64,000 bases of DNA from CAJBVG01 sp943372995 (GTDB taxonomy: Bacteria > Bacteroidota > Bacteroidia > Sphingobacteriales > Sphingobacteriaceae): assembly GCA_943372995.1 (NCBI GenBank), contig CALSAQ010000009.1, positions 1 through 64,000 of the forward strand, in the 5' to 3' direction. A program made the position numbers and the translations under genes. The notes beneath the pieces are model-generated. The model worked only from the letters and a program-made list of their open reading frames with translations, was not told where the DNA came from and searched no databases. Below, piece after piece: positions 33,225 through 41,513 of the stretch. Positions within the stretch are counted from its first letter, which is position 1, and every line of letters starts with the position of its first letter.

Positions 33225-34789
33225 TATTGTTTATTTTTTTCAGGGAAATCGTTTTTCTTGTCTACTATAATTCTGTTCTCTCTATTTGCAAGTTCCCAAG
33301 CAGTAAGAAATACAAGTTGAGCTCTTTTTGCTAACATTGGGAAGGTAATTTTCTGAATTTCATCTCCTTTTTTGTGATAGTCGGCGTGAACGCCATTGAA
33401 ATAAAATGCAATTGGAATATTGTTTTTAGCAAAATTATAGTGATCGCTTCTGTAGTAAAACATATTAGGATCTTTCGGATCGTTGTATTTATAGTCGAGT
33501 TTAATACCAAGCTCTTCACCACATCTTTCGTTAATGGTATGTAATTCTGAACTTAGTTTATCTGCTCCGATTACATAAACATAATTAGTGTCACTCGTAT
33601 GTGCATCGTCTATCCTTCCAATCATATCAATATTAAGATTAGCAATTGTGCTACTTAAAGGAACTACAGGATGGTCGGTATAATATAAAGAGCCCAATAA
33701 TCCTTTTTCTTCTCCAGACACAGCCATAAATACGATGTTTCTTTTAGGTGCGTACCCCGCTTTCTTAGCCTCCATAAATGCTTGTGCTAATTCTAATAAA
33801 GCAACTGTTCCAGAACCATCATCATCCGCGCCATTATATACTTCGCCATCAATTACACCAATATGGTCGTAATGAGCTGTTATAAAAATGTACTCATTTT
33901 GCTTGGTTGCACCTGGTATCATAGCTATAACATTATCAGAAAATACATCTTGGTTAATGAAATTAATATTTACTTGAATAGTGCTTTTTAATACAATAGC
34001 TTTCTTTGCCTTCTTACTCTTACTTAAAGATTCTATGATTTTATCGTACACTTTTTTGTTAGGCTTTAATAATTCTTCAGCAACACTTTTACCAGCAGTA
34101 ATAACAGGTACTTCTGTAGAGTTGTTTGTATTATAAGCTAGGGTTAAACTGTTGCCTTCTAGTTGATGTTTATAAAAGGCTTTATTTTTTTCGTAAGAAT
34201 TGTCGATGTAGATAATTAATGATGGGTTTAATTTTCTTATTTCAGCAACTTTTGTTTTCTTATCCGACCATTTTGTTTTTGCACCATCTGCACTTAACAA
34301 ATAGTTCCCGTCTACTTTAGGCTCGCCAGCGAGTACTACTACTGTTTTACCTTTTATATCAATACCATTAAAAGAATTGTAATGCTCTTCCATTATACCG
34401 TATCCAACGAATACTATTTCGTTGCTCTGCAATTCTATGCTTGTACGATCTTTAGCAACAGTGAATTCATCACCAATTTGCATTTCCTTTTGATTGATAA
34501 TTAATTTACGACTAGCTAATACTTTTTGTATTAATTTGAAATCTTGCTTGTACCCAGCATCGCTTAACGGAGATAAACCTAATTTCTGAAATTCAGATTG
34601 TAAATATTCAGAAGCTTTTCGCTGCCCTTCTTGTCCAGTTTCTCTTCCTTCATATTCGTCAGAAGCTAACACGCTTAAATGATTATATAAATCTTTAGTG
34701 TCAATGTATTGTAAAAATTGTTTAGCCTGACCAAACACAAAACTGTTAATAAACAGCAATAAGACGATGTAACTGATTTTTCTTTTCAT
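33224..34789 (-). CDS. secreted M28-family metallopeptidase with PA domain
   Basis: This is a zinc aminopeptidase-type enzyme. The 521-residue protein has a signal peptide (cleavage near FVFGQ, residue 21) and a SVLASDEYEGRETGQEGQRKASEYLQSEFQKLGL opening typical of M28. A PA insert follows (about residues 110-240, GIDIKGKTVVVLAGEP). The dinuclear zinc site has ITAHYDHIGV, NGADDDGSGTVALLELA, VSGEEKGLLGS and a YRSDHYNFAKNNIP late His. It should act in the periplasm or outside the cell on peptides. It is the first gene of a two-gene unit, with the LutB-like gene translationally coupled by a TAATG overlap. A combined function is not obvious. Confidence 0.92.
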   Translation of the reverse strand: MKRKISYIVLLLFINSFVFGQAKQFLQYIDTKDLYNHLSVLASDEYEGRETGQEGQRKASEYLQSEFQKLGLSPLSDAGYKQDFKLIQKVLASRKLIINQKEMQIGDEFTVAKDRTSIELQSNEIVFVGYGIMEEHYNSFNGIDIKGKTVVVLAGEPKVDGNYLLSADGAKTKWSDKKTKVAEIRKLNPSLIIYIDNSYEKNKAFYKHQLEGNSLTLAYNTNNSTEVPVITAGKSVAEELLKPNKKVYDKIIESLSKSKKAKKAIVLKSTIQVNINFINQDVFSDNVIAMIPGATKQNEYIFITAHYDHIGVIDGEVYNGADDDGSGTVALLELAQAFMEAKKAGYAPKRNIVFMAVSGEEKGLLGSLYYTDHPVVPLSSTIANLNIDMIGRIDDAHTSDTNYVYVIGADKLSSELHTINERCGEELGIKLDYKYNDPKDPNMFYYRSDHYNFAKNNIPIAFYFNGVHADYHKKGDEIQKITFPMLAKRAQLVFLTAWELANRENRIIVDKKNDFPEKNKQ

Positions 34790-34924
34790 GAGATTAATTT
34801 TTCAGAAGACTCTGTTAAGTAAAGATTTGTAAATTTAGTAAAAGTATTTTAGATATTACTTCTGTAAAAGGATTGATATAATTTGTAATATACTGATAAT
34901 CAACATATAAAAAACACATTGTAC

Positions 34925-34955
34925 AGGCAGCATAAAATTACAATCAATAGTCTTA
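34925..34955 (+). promoter_or_regulatory. predicted autoregulatory promoter of second ECF sigma gene
   Basis: AGGCAGC (34925-34931), 12 bp, then TCAATAGTCTTA (34944-34955). The identical pair with the identical 12-bp spacer occurs at 36710-36740 before the T9SS cargo gene. Read as -35 GGCAGC and -10 GTCTTA, the spacer is 18 bp, within the range for ECF promoters. Transcription would start roughly 10 bp before the ATG at 34971. Confidence 0.65.
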
Positions 34956-34970
34956 GTGTGTAGGGATAAT

Positions 34971-35522
34971 ATGGATGACAAAGAACTCATAGAAAGAGTA
35001 TTGAGAAACGATACAAAAGCGCAAGAAATTTTATACAAAAAATTTTCTTCGAAGATGTATGCGTTGTGTCTTCGCTATGCTCGTCATCAAATGGAAGCTG
35101 AAGATTTATTACAAGAAGGGTTTATAAAGGTGTTTGCTCATTTAAACGAGTTTAAATTCAACGGCTCGTTCGAGGGATGGATTAGAAGAGTATTTACAAA
35201 CAACGCCATTAATTCGGTAAGTAAAAAACAATTTAAAAACGAATTGTACTTGCCCGATAACGATGAAAATAGGGCTTCTAATGAAGTAACAATAATCGAT
35301 AAGATATCTGAACAGGAATTAATCAAATTGATTTCTTCCTTGCCTTTAGGATACAGAACTATATTTAATTTATACGTAATAGATGGGTATTCACATTTAG
35401 AAATTGCCGAGTTATTAGAGATATCAGAAAGCACCTCTAGATCGCAATTAACAAAAGCGAAGAAACATTTAAGAGATTTATTAATCAATAATAACAATGA
35501 ACACCATAGAAGAATTGGATGA
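34971..35522 (+). CDS. ECF RNA polymerase sigma factor (second)
   Basis: From ATG 34971 the product is 183 residues. A GTG 15 bp upstream is also in frame but less likely, since it would lie almost at the predicted transcription start. Region 2 is clear (AQEILYKKFSSKMYALCLRYARHQMEAEDLLQEGFIKVFAHLNEF, then FEGWIRRVFTNNAIN). Region 4 has SLPLGYRTIFNLYVIDGYSHLEIAELLEISESTSRSQLTKAKKHLRDLL. Its last 26 bp overlap the start of a gene for a protein with an anti-sigma-like N terminus and a barrel-like C terminus. A shared upstream element points to self-activation and to the cargo gene at 36764 as a target. A regulatory link to the T9SS is therefore inferred. Confidence 0.95.
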   Translation: MDDKELIERVLRNDTKAQEILYKKFSSKMYALCLRYARHQMEAEDLLQEGFIKVFAHLNEFKFNGSFEGWIRRVFTNNAINSVSKKQFKNELYLPDNDENRASNEVTIIDKISEQELIKLISSLPLGYRTIFNLYVIDGYSHLEIAELLEISESTSRSQLTKAKKHLRDLLINNNNEHHRRIG

Positions 35523-36711
35523 TTTTGAATTAGCGATTCGTGATAAATTAGCTAATTACGAAGTAACTCCTCCAGAAGGTTCATGGAATGCTATTGTTAA
35601 TTCTCAAAGCACAGTTAAAAGAAATATCAGAATTGTTTGGTTTAATAAATCATCATTCTTTATTGTATTTATTAGTACAATGTTTAGTATGTGGCTTGCT
35701 TTTGGAAGTATAATTTTCGAACTAAACAATTATTCTGATTATCAGTCGGAGTTATTGAAAAGCATTAATCGTTCTAAGGAAACCTTTGAAACAATTAATG
35801 ATAAAGAGGTTAATCAACAAGAGAATCAAAATGGTAACGAAGGCTCTACTTTAATCTCAAGCACTCTTGTTGATGCTAGTTCTATAGATAACACCACAAT
35901 TGTAGATAAAGAACCAGTAATTAGTGAAGAAGACAATAATGAATACCTAGAGAAACTCTCATCAATTAAAACCGAAAATATACAGACTTTAGGAATAAAA
36001 GAATTTTCTTTAAGCGCAGCTGAGGAGATTAGAATGAAGCCAATAGGATTTAATAAATTTAATCTTAGTTTAAAAGCAGGTCAACTTGGTGTGTTAAATA
36101 AAGTAAACGACACCAAGCTAATACAGAGCACACAACATATAGGAATCGAATTTGATTATTCGTTAAGTAAAAAATTACTATTAAGCACTGGATTAAATTA
36201 CCATAGAACACATCTATCAAATCACACTATAAAAACAACAGAAAACAATTACAGTGTTACAGATACAATTATTGTAGGATATATTCAGGATCCTTTGCTA
36301 GGAAAAATTCCAGTAGTAGAATTGCAACAAAGAGATGTTCACGAAATTCAAAAGACAAAATTGAGACTTTCTAATACCTTGAATGGGATACATATACCTG
36401 TTTGTTTAACATATAATGTTTATGATAAACATAAATTTAATTTAAATGTAAAAGCAGGAGTTTCTTACAATAAACTATTTACATCGAAGTATTTTTATTT
36501 TGATGAAGGGGAAACAGAAAATCATATTAATAATTTTAGCACAAAATTTGTGCTTTCAACAATAGGTTTAGAGGCGCGATATAAACTTAATAATAGAACA
36601 GATATATATTTTAATTCTGGGTATTCTAGAAATTTATCGAACACTAAAAACACACTTGCTGTTGGTGCAGGATTAGAGTTGGGCTTCGGATTGAAATATA
36701 AAATTTGGTAG
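35497..36711 (+). CDS. one-TM protein with anti-sigma-like N terminus and beta-barrel-like C terminus
   Basis: The 404-residue protein has a cytoplasmic N terminus (about residues 1-43) with EELDDFELAIRDKLANYEVTPPEGSWNAIV. A single membrane helix follows (about 50-72, SSFFIVFISTMFSMWLAFGSIIF), then a Ser/Asn/Glu-rich linker (about 75-185). The C-terminal half looks like an eight-stranded outer-membrane barrel (FNLSLKAGQLGVLNKV, LLLSTGLNYHRTHLS, VCLTYNVYDKHKFNLNVKAGVSYNKL, LAVGAGLELGFGLKYKIW). A protein crossing the inner membrane with a barrel domain attached could link the envelope to the sigma factor that it overlaps by 26 bp. Whether the barrel really inserts in the outer membrane is not shown by the sequence. 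Confidence 0.78.
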   Translation: MNTIEELDDFELAIRDKLANYEVTPPEGSWNAIVNSQSTVKRNIRIVWFNKSSFFIVFISTMFSMWLAFGSIIFELNNYSDYQSELLKSINRSKETFETINDKEVNQQENQNGNEGSTLISSTLVDASSIDNTTIVDKEPVISEEDNNEYLEKLSSIKTENIQTLGIKEFSLSAAEEIRMKPIGFNKFNLSLKAGQLGVLNKVNDTKLIQSTQHIGIEFDYSLSKKLLLSTGLNYHRTHLSNHTIKTTENNYSVTDTIIVGYIQDPLLGKIPVVELQQRDVHEIQKTKLRLSNTLNGIHIPVCLTYNVYDKHKFNLNVKAGVSYNKLFTSKYFYFDEGETENHINNFSTKFVLSTIGLEARYKLNNRTDIYFNSGYSRNLSNTKNTLAVGAGLELGFGLKYKIW

Positions 36712-36740
36712 GCAGCGGAATAGCATACTCAATAGTCTTA
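36710..36740 (+). promoter_or_regulatory. predicted ECF promoter of T9SS cargo gene
   Basis: AGGCAGC (36710-36716), 12 bp, then TCAATAGTCTTA (36729-36740) is an exact copy, in both blocks and spacing, of the element before the second ECF sigma gene (34925-34955). It overlaps the stop codon of the preceding gene. The ATG at 36764 is 23 bp downstream. Confidence 0.65.
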
Positions 36741-36763
36741 TGAGTAGATTAATTCGATAGATT

Positions 36764-38344
36764 ATGAAAAAAACATTTACCCTAAAATTAATACAAACGG
36801 TTTTTGTATTAATTCTTTTCGCAGGCACATCGTATTCTCAACTTGCAAAAACATTTTTGGATATTAATGATGTGAAGGCGGTTTATTTTTCCGATGGAGG
36901 ATTGTTTTGGGATATGACGGGTAGTACAAATGCAGTATACTTTGTTCCTAAAAATGAAATTCCTCAGAAAGCAACAATATTTTCAAGTTCGATAATGATT
37001 GGTGGTGTAGACCAAGGAGGAGTACTACATACAGCTGGAATGACTTACCGACAAAGAGGCCTTGATTTTTGGCCAGGCCCTCTAAATGTAACTACAGGAG
37101 AAGCTCATGAACCTGAGAACTGGAACAGGATATGGTCGGTAAAAAAATCTGATATTGATTTTCATCGAGCAAATTATCAAACTCCTAATTATGTAGTGCC
37201 TCAAGATATTCTCGATTGGCCTGGGAATGGACCTGTAGGATGTTCTCCAATACTTGCCCCATTTTTTGATAAAGATGGTGATGGTTTGTATGAACCTATA
37301 GAAGGAGACTACCCAAAAATTAAAGGAGATCAGGCGGTGTATTTTATTTTTAATGATAACAAAGGGAAGCATACCCAATATCCTGGAGGGGAACCTTTAA
37401 AAGTTGAAGTGCATGGGATGGCTTGGGCTAAAATAAGTACTAATCCATTTCTGAATCAAGCAACCTTTGTTTCATACTCTGTTTTTAATCGATCTACAAC
37501 TGATTATTATGATGTAAAGGTGTCTCAATTTTCCGACTATGATATTGGAAATCCAGATGATGATTATATGGCTACCGATACCTTGAGAAATTTAGTGTAT
37601 TGTTATAATGCAGATGAAAACGATGGAAATGGTGTGGTGCCTGGTTATGGATTAAATCCACCAGCTCAAGGGATGGTCTATTTAAATAGAGTATTAAAAA
37701 CATCGATAGGATTTACGAATCAATCGGTCCCGGGAGTAAATGGAGATCCAAGAGACGCTATTGAATTAAACAGGTATATGTCTGGGTATTGGGCAGATGG
37801 TCAATACATAGCATATGGAACGGCTAATGGAAGAGGGTCTGGCGAAAGAACGAATTATATTTTTTCTGGTGACGTATGTTTGCAAGAGGGTTGGAGAGAA
37901 ATTGGTGTGCCAGGAGATAGACGAATGATGTCGATGTTTAAGATTGATACCTTTAAAGCAGGGACAGGTTTTAATTATGATGTTGCATTTGTTTATGCAA
38001 GAGGGGACTCAGGAGTAAAGTCGAGTGTATGTAAATTACAAGAGGCTACAGATTATTTGTTGAATGAATATAATTCTGGAGCTTTAACTGGGGTATCTGA
38101 TGAACGGATAAAAGAAATAAAAGTATTTCCTAATCCAGTAACAAATATTTCTAAAATTACTTTGGAGAACCCTTATGAGAAATTCAAACTTCTCATTTAC
38201 GACACTCAGGGTAGAATATTAAAAGATATAGATGATATACAATCTGAAGTTGAAATTGACGCAAAAGATTTTGTTAAGGGAGTATATTTTATACAATTAA
38301 AATCACATGATAATTTATATTACGCGAAGTTTATAGTAAATTAA
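36764..38344 (+). CDS. T9SS type A cargo, paralog of the giant operon protein
   Basis: The 526-residue protein has a signal peptide (cleavage near SYSQ, residue 26) and a long domain (about residues 30-450) that I do not recognise by name. The same domain occurs at the N terminus of the protein at 53034-56768. Shared phrases include DINDVKAVYFSDGGLFWD against DINNVRARLMNGGDMWWD, GMTYRQRGLDFWPGPL against GQTYRQRGIDFWAGPL, and a common NSDPRDATEL-like and GYWAD-Q block. A DKDGDGLYEPIEGDYP calcium-loop-like segment is present. It ends with a type A sorting domain (about 455-526, IKVFPNPVTNISKITL to KGVYFIQLKSHDNLYYAKFIVN). The ECF-type element upstream matches that of the sigma gene. Confidence 0.85.
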   Translation: MKKTFTLKLIQTVFVLILFAGTSYSQLAKTFLDINDVKAVYFSDGGLFWDMTGSTNAVYFVPKNEIPQKATIFSSSIMIGGVDQGGVLHTAGMTYRQRGLDFWPGPLNVTTGEAHEPENWNRIWSVKKSDIDFHRANYQTPNYVVPQDILDWPGNGPVGCSPILAPFFDKDGDGLYEPIEGDYPKIKGDQAVYFIFNDNKGKHTQYPGGEPLKVEVHGMAWAKISTNPFLNQATFVSYSVFNRSTTDYYDVKVSQFSDYDIGNPDDDYMATDTLRNLVYCYNADENDGNGVVPGYGLNPPAQGMVYLNRVLKTSIGFTNQSVPGVNGDPRDAIELNRYMSGYWADGQYIAYGTANGRGSGERTNYIFSGDVCLQEGWREIGVPGDRRMMSMFKIDTFKAGTGFNYDVAFVYARGDSGVKSSVCKLQEATDYLLNEYNSGALTGVSDERIKEIKVFPNPVTNISKITLENPYEKFKLLIYDTQGRILKDIDDIQSEVEIDAKDFVKGVYFIQLKSHDNLYYAKFIVN

Positions 38345-38367
38345 TAGTTGTACCATAAAAGGTTTGT

Positions 38368-38392
38368 AAGGAGAGTTTAACTCTCCTTTTTT
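38368..38392. terminator. bidirectional terminator between two T9SS cargo genes
   Basis: AAGGAGAGTT (38368-38377) and AACTCTCCTT (38379-38388) are perfect complements followed by a T run to 38392. It lies between convergent genes. On the minus strand the A-run side gives a weaker T tract. Confidence 0.8.
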
Positions 38393-40139
38393 ATTTAATA
38401 ATATTTATAATTCCTGATTTAGATTTTTCTTTACCTGTATCGTCCCTGTATTTCATTGTGTATAAATAAGAGCCAGGGCTGCACGGTGTGTTATCCGTTG
38501 ACATTCCATCCCAAGTTTTTTGATTGTTATTATTTATGTAAATAAGCTTCCCCCATCTATCAAAAATTTTAAACACTAATAAATGCTGATTGCTGCATAA
38601 GTATTCGATTTCTAGAATATCATTTTTCCCGTCGTTGTTTGGACTAAAAGCACTTGGAACATTTGGAGTACATAAACAGTTTTGTTTATCAATACTGATG
38701 GTATCTTGGTATTGATAGCCTAAACAATTATTCTCAATAGTGACTATATACAATCCCGAATCAGTAAATAGTCTTTTACTTGAAACTATACCATCATTCC
38801 ATATAAATGATGAACTAGTATCATAAGATTCGTATAAAAAAGTTTCGTTATCACATAGTTTTTTATACGTGTAACTAGGATGTAGTTTATACTGATATTC
38901 TAACTGATAACTATCCCCAACTATATTGTACCCAGCAGAGTTTGGGCCAGATAGACTATTAGATACACCATAACAGATGGCTTGAAATCCTTTACTAGCC
39001 TTTAGTAAATGTATACCTTGACTTACAGGAATTTCAGCAGCAAAATAAAATTCATTTATTTTCTCAAATTCTGATTCAATATTTACATTATCTAAGTAAA
39101 TAGAATCAAGTGATTGTTTTGGAACAATAATGTTTAAGTAATATTTCTGGAAGTATCCATTTGGGGTGTAGAATATTGCTTCTTTCTGGAGATAATCTAT
39201 ACTCATGCATTGAAATAGTTCAGGATCTCCAATATCATTATTTGAACATGAATTACTTTCAAATAACCTAAAAACTGAAATGTTTTTTGAAGATCGAATA
39301 ATACTTTTTTCTGTAGTATAATATTGGATACTTTCAGTCGAATTTAAATTATAGAATTTACCATCTACTTCAATACAGGTATTGTCCTCTTGAGTCCTAA
39401 TAATAACTAGGTATTCGTTATTAGCATGAATACTATTAATGATGTAATTTTTGCCATTATTTTGAGAGGGGAGTATCTGCTCATAAAGTTCTTCGGTACA
39501 ACATTGAGCAATGCAATTATCGCCATCAATATTAGTCTTCGAAGAAATATAATAGCATATAGGTTTATTGCTTTTTATATCGACTTTATACTCGCTTATT
39601 TTCAATAGCTCATCTTTTTGTAATGTATATTGATTTGAAATCGAATTATTCACCAAAACATCTACTACCGTATTGTTTTCTAATGCTAAGATATTTTTCG
39701 AGATACTGGTATCAGCAACAATAGCATTAAAATCAATATCGTAATATTCATTACTAAGCGAACTAATGGGCAATACATTATACCCTTCATCTTCAGCCGT
39801 ATTATATACAGTGACATAACAAGTAGATTCTTCATTACAGATTACCTTTATTGCCATCATAGGATTAATACCTATTTTGATAATTGAATCGAGAAAAGAC
39901 CTTTCAATATTTACGGAAGCGCAATTGTATTCGTTTGAACTGAAATTAATGCTGGTGTCTTGAAAAGATACCGTTCCATTATTAGCGTACTTTGAGCAGA
40001 TTTTAATATTGAGTATAACGAAGTTGTAGTTAGGTTGAGTAAAAACAAATTCTTTACCAGCCCAATTTAATTCTTGTGAGAATAGAGTGTTTGGGAGAAT
40101 GCTTGAAAATAGAATAAGTATAAAGAATATTTTTTTCAA
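38391..40139 (-). CDS. T9SS type B (CHU_C) cargo with IgGFc-binding-like region
   Basis: The 582-residue protein starts at TTG 40137-40139 with signal peptide MKKIFFILILFSSILPNTLFSQ. The middle part (about residues 100-400) resembles the IgGFc-binding N-terminal domain, with SNKPICYYISSKTNIDGDNC, EELYEQILPSQNNGKNYII and a later ISVFRLFESNSC. Repeated Cys pairs suggest disulfides. The end is a gliding-motility-associated type B sorting domain (about 495-582, PSAFSPNNDGKNDILEIEYLC, FKIFDRWGKLIYINNN, TWDGMSTDNTPCSPGSYLYTMKYRD). Type B cargos often need a PorP/SprF partner, and one is encoded at 5986. It is probably a surface adhesin. The IgGFc-like call is by pattern and less certain. Confidence 0.82.
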   Translation of the reverse strand: MKKIFFILILFSSILPNTLFSQELNWAGKEFVFTQPNYNFVILNIKICSKYANNGTVSFQDTSINFSSNEYNCASVNIERSFLDSIIKIGINPMMAIKVICNEESTCYVTVYNTAEDEGYNVLPISSLSNEYYDIDFNAIVADTSISKNILALENNTVVDVLVNNSISNQYTLQKDELLKISEYKVDIKSNKPICYYISSKTNIDGDNCIAQCCTEELYEQILPSQNNGKNYIINSIHANNEYLVIIRTQEDNTCIEVDGKFYNLNSTESIQYYTTEKSIIRSSKNISVFRLFESNSCSNNDIGDPELFQCMSIDYLQKEAIFYTPNGYFQKYYLNIIVPKQSLDSIYLDNVNIESEFEKINEFYFAAEIPVSQGIHLLKASKGFQAICYGVSNSLSGPNSAGYNIVGDSYQLEYQYKLHPSYTYKKLCDNETFLYESYDTSSSFIWNDGIVSSKRLFTDSGLYIVTIENNCLGYQYQDTISIDKQNCLCTPNVPSAFSPNNDGKNDILEIEYLCSNQHLLVFKIFDRWGKLIYINNNNQKTWDGMSTDNTPCSPGSYLYTMKYRDDTGKEKSKSGIINIIK

Positions 40140-40152
40140 CTATCTTGCTGAC

Positions 40153-40188
40153 AATAAATTGCTAGCTTTCGCTGCCTAGCAATTTATT
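40153..40188 (-). terminator. 13-bp hairpin at the rpiB end
   Basis: AATAAATTGCTAG (40153-40165) and CTAGCAATTTATT (40176-40188) pair perfectly around a 10-base loop. The proximal arm includes the rpiB stop codon (40176-40178). There is no good T run on the minus strand, so it may act as a processing or stability element rather than a full terminator. Confidence 0.55.
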
Positions 40189-40604
40189 TTGTTTACTCTG
40201 TTAGCATGCCTGCCTCCTTCAAAATCGGTGCTAATAAAAACTTTAGTAATTTCTTTCGCCTGTTCAATTGTAGTGAAGCGTGCAGGAATACATAATATAT
40301 TGGCATTATTGTGTTGACGTGCTAGCGAAGCTAATGGTACGTCCCAGCAAATTGCAGCCCTTATGTCTTTATGTTTGTTGGCGGTTATAGCAACTCCATT
40401 AGCACTACCACAAATTAATATGCCTAACTCATGTTCCTCTTCTTGTATTGCATTTGCAAGAGGATGCACGAAATCTGGATAGTCGACCGAATCAGCAGTA
40501 TACGGACCAAAATCTTTTACCTCATGTCCCATTTCTTTTAACATAGGAACTAGTATTTCTTTGTATTCGAATCCGGCATGATCGCCACCAATTGCTATTT
40601 TCAT
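40176..40604 (-). CDS. rpiB: ribose 5-phosphate isomerase B
   Basis: RpiB interconverts ribose 5-phosphate and ribulose 5-phosphate in the pentose phosphate pathway. The 142-residue length is typical. Seen are the start IAIGGDHAGFEYKEIL, DFGPYTADSVDYPDFVHPLA, the catalytic LICGSANGVAITANKHKDIRAAICWDV with its Cys, and the final ARQHNNANILCIPARFTT. The usual GTGIG loop reads GSANG here, as in many Bacteroidota enzymes. It lies 10 bp downstream of tatC on the same strand, and a hairpin overlaps its stop codon. Confidence 0.95.
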   Translation of the reverse strand: MKIAIGGDHAGFEYKEILVPMLKEMGHEVKDFGPYTADSVDYPDFVHPLANAIQEEEHELGILICGSANGVAITANKHKDIRAAICWDVPLASLARQHNNANILCIPARFTTIEQAKEITKVFISTDFEGGRHANRVNKINC

Positions 40605-40614
40605 AAATTCAATA

Positions 40615-41463
40615 TTAACTGTACAATTCTTTTTCTTTACGTTTTGCTACTCTTGCCGATACTAATATACTTACTTCAAATAATATATATAATGGTATTG
40701 CAACTAACATCTGTGTAGGAATATCTGGTGATGGTGTAATAAATGCAGCCACTAAGAAGATTAAAAACAAAGCTATTCTTCTATTTGAACGCAGAAATTT
40801 CGGACCAACAATTCCCATTAATGTTAAAAAATAAATAATAATGGGTAGCTCAAAAACAAGTCCTGTAGCCAAAGTTAGAATGGTTACTGTACTCAGGTAA
40901 GAATCTAATGTGATTTGATTTATAATTTCATCAGAGATGACATAACTCCCTAGGAAGTTAACAGACATAGGGGTAATGATGTAATATCCAAAAAGAACAC
41001 CTAACAAAAACAACACACTGCCCCAAAAAATTAAACCCGTTGCATAGCGGCGTTCTTTTTTGTGTAAACCTGGCCTGATGAATCTCCATAGTTCCCATAA
41101 CAAGTAAGGGAATCCCATAATAAAACCTGCAATGAACGAAGCGCTTAGATGCAAGTTAAATTGCCCCGCCATGGTATTATTCATGATGGTGAAATTTATT
41201 TTATCGATGCAGAGGTCTGCTCCAAGGTTATAAGTTGTGGCAAATAAGCAAAGCATTCTGTAGGTCCAAAAATCAGGACGCTTTGGTCCAAAAATAATTT
41301 GGTCGAATAAAATGTCTTTATAGAAAAAGGATACTAGTGCTAAAGAAAAGATAACAATAGCTGAGCGCACCAAGTGCCATCGAAGCGACTCAAGGTGGTC
41401 GACGAACGACATATCTGAATTGGGGTCGCTTGCGCGACGAAAATTATCTATAAAGCCTGACAT
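40615..41463 (-). CDS. tatC: Sec-independent protein translocase TatC
   Basis: TatC is the polytopic receptor of the twin-arginine pathway, which moves folded proteins across the inner membrane. The 282-residue protein has the conserved FVDHLESLRWHLVRSA opening, six membrane helices, and the FELPIIIYFLTLMGIVGPKFLRSNRR block before the last two. An expanded loop between helices 1 and 2 (about residues 50-95, with LCLFATTYNLGADLCIDKINF) is somewhat longer than in E. coli TatC, which is usual in Bacteroidota. No TatA gene is next to it. It starts at ATG 41463, 20 bp beyond the accC terminator, and ends 10 bp before rpiB. Confidence 0.96.
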   Translation of the reverse strand: MSGFIDNFRRASDPNSDMSFVDHLESLRWHLVRSAIVIFSLALVSFFYKDILFDQIIFGPKRPDFWTYRMLCLFATTYNLGADLCIDKINFTIMNNTMAGQFNLHLSASFIAGFIMGFPYLLWELWRFIRPGLHKKERRYATGLIFWGSVLFLLGVLFGYYIITPMSVNFLGSYVISDEIINQITLDSYLSTVTILTLATGLVFELPIIIYFLTLMGIVGPKFLRSNRRIALFLIFLVAAFITPSPDIPTQMLVAIPLYILFEVSILVSARVAKRKEKELYS

Positions 41464-41483
41464 ATATTGCTGTCAAATTTAAA

Positions 41484-41508
41484 CAAAAAAAGCGGACCGA
41501 AGTCCGCT
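41484..41508 (-). terminator. intrinsic terminator after accC
   Basis: On the minus strand GTCCGC pairs with GCGGAC around a four-base loop that reads TTCG (41498-41501). A run of seven T corresponds to 41484-41490. It lies between the accC stop and the tatC start. Confidence 0.85.
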
Positions 41509-41513
41509 TTATA

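Noticed and set aside
36726..36746. Short hairpin TACTCA / TGAGTA before the T9SS cargo gene, a possible terminator.
   Set aside because: The stem has six base pairs, no G-C core and no T run, and it coincides with the shared ECF-type element, which explains the conserved bases better.
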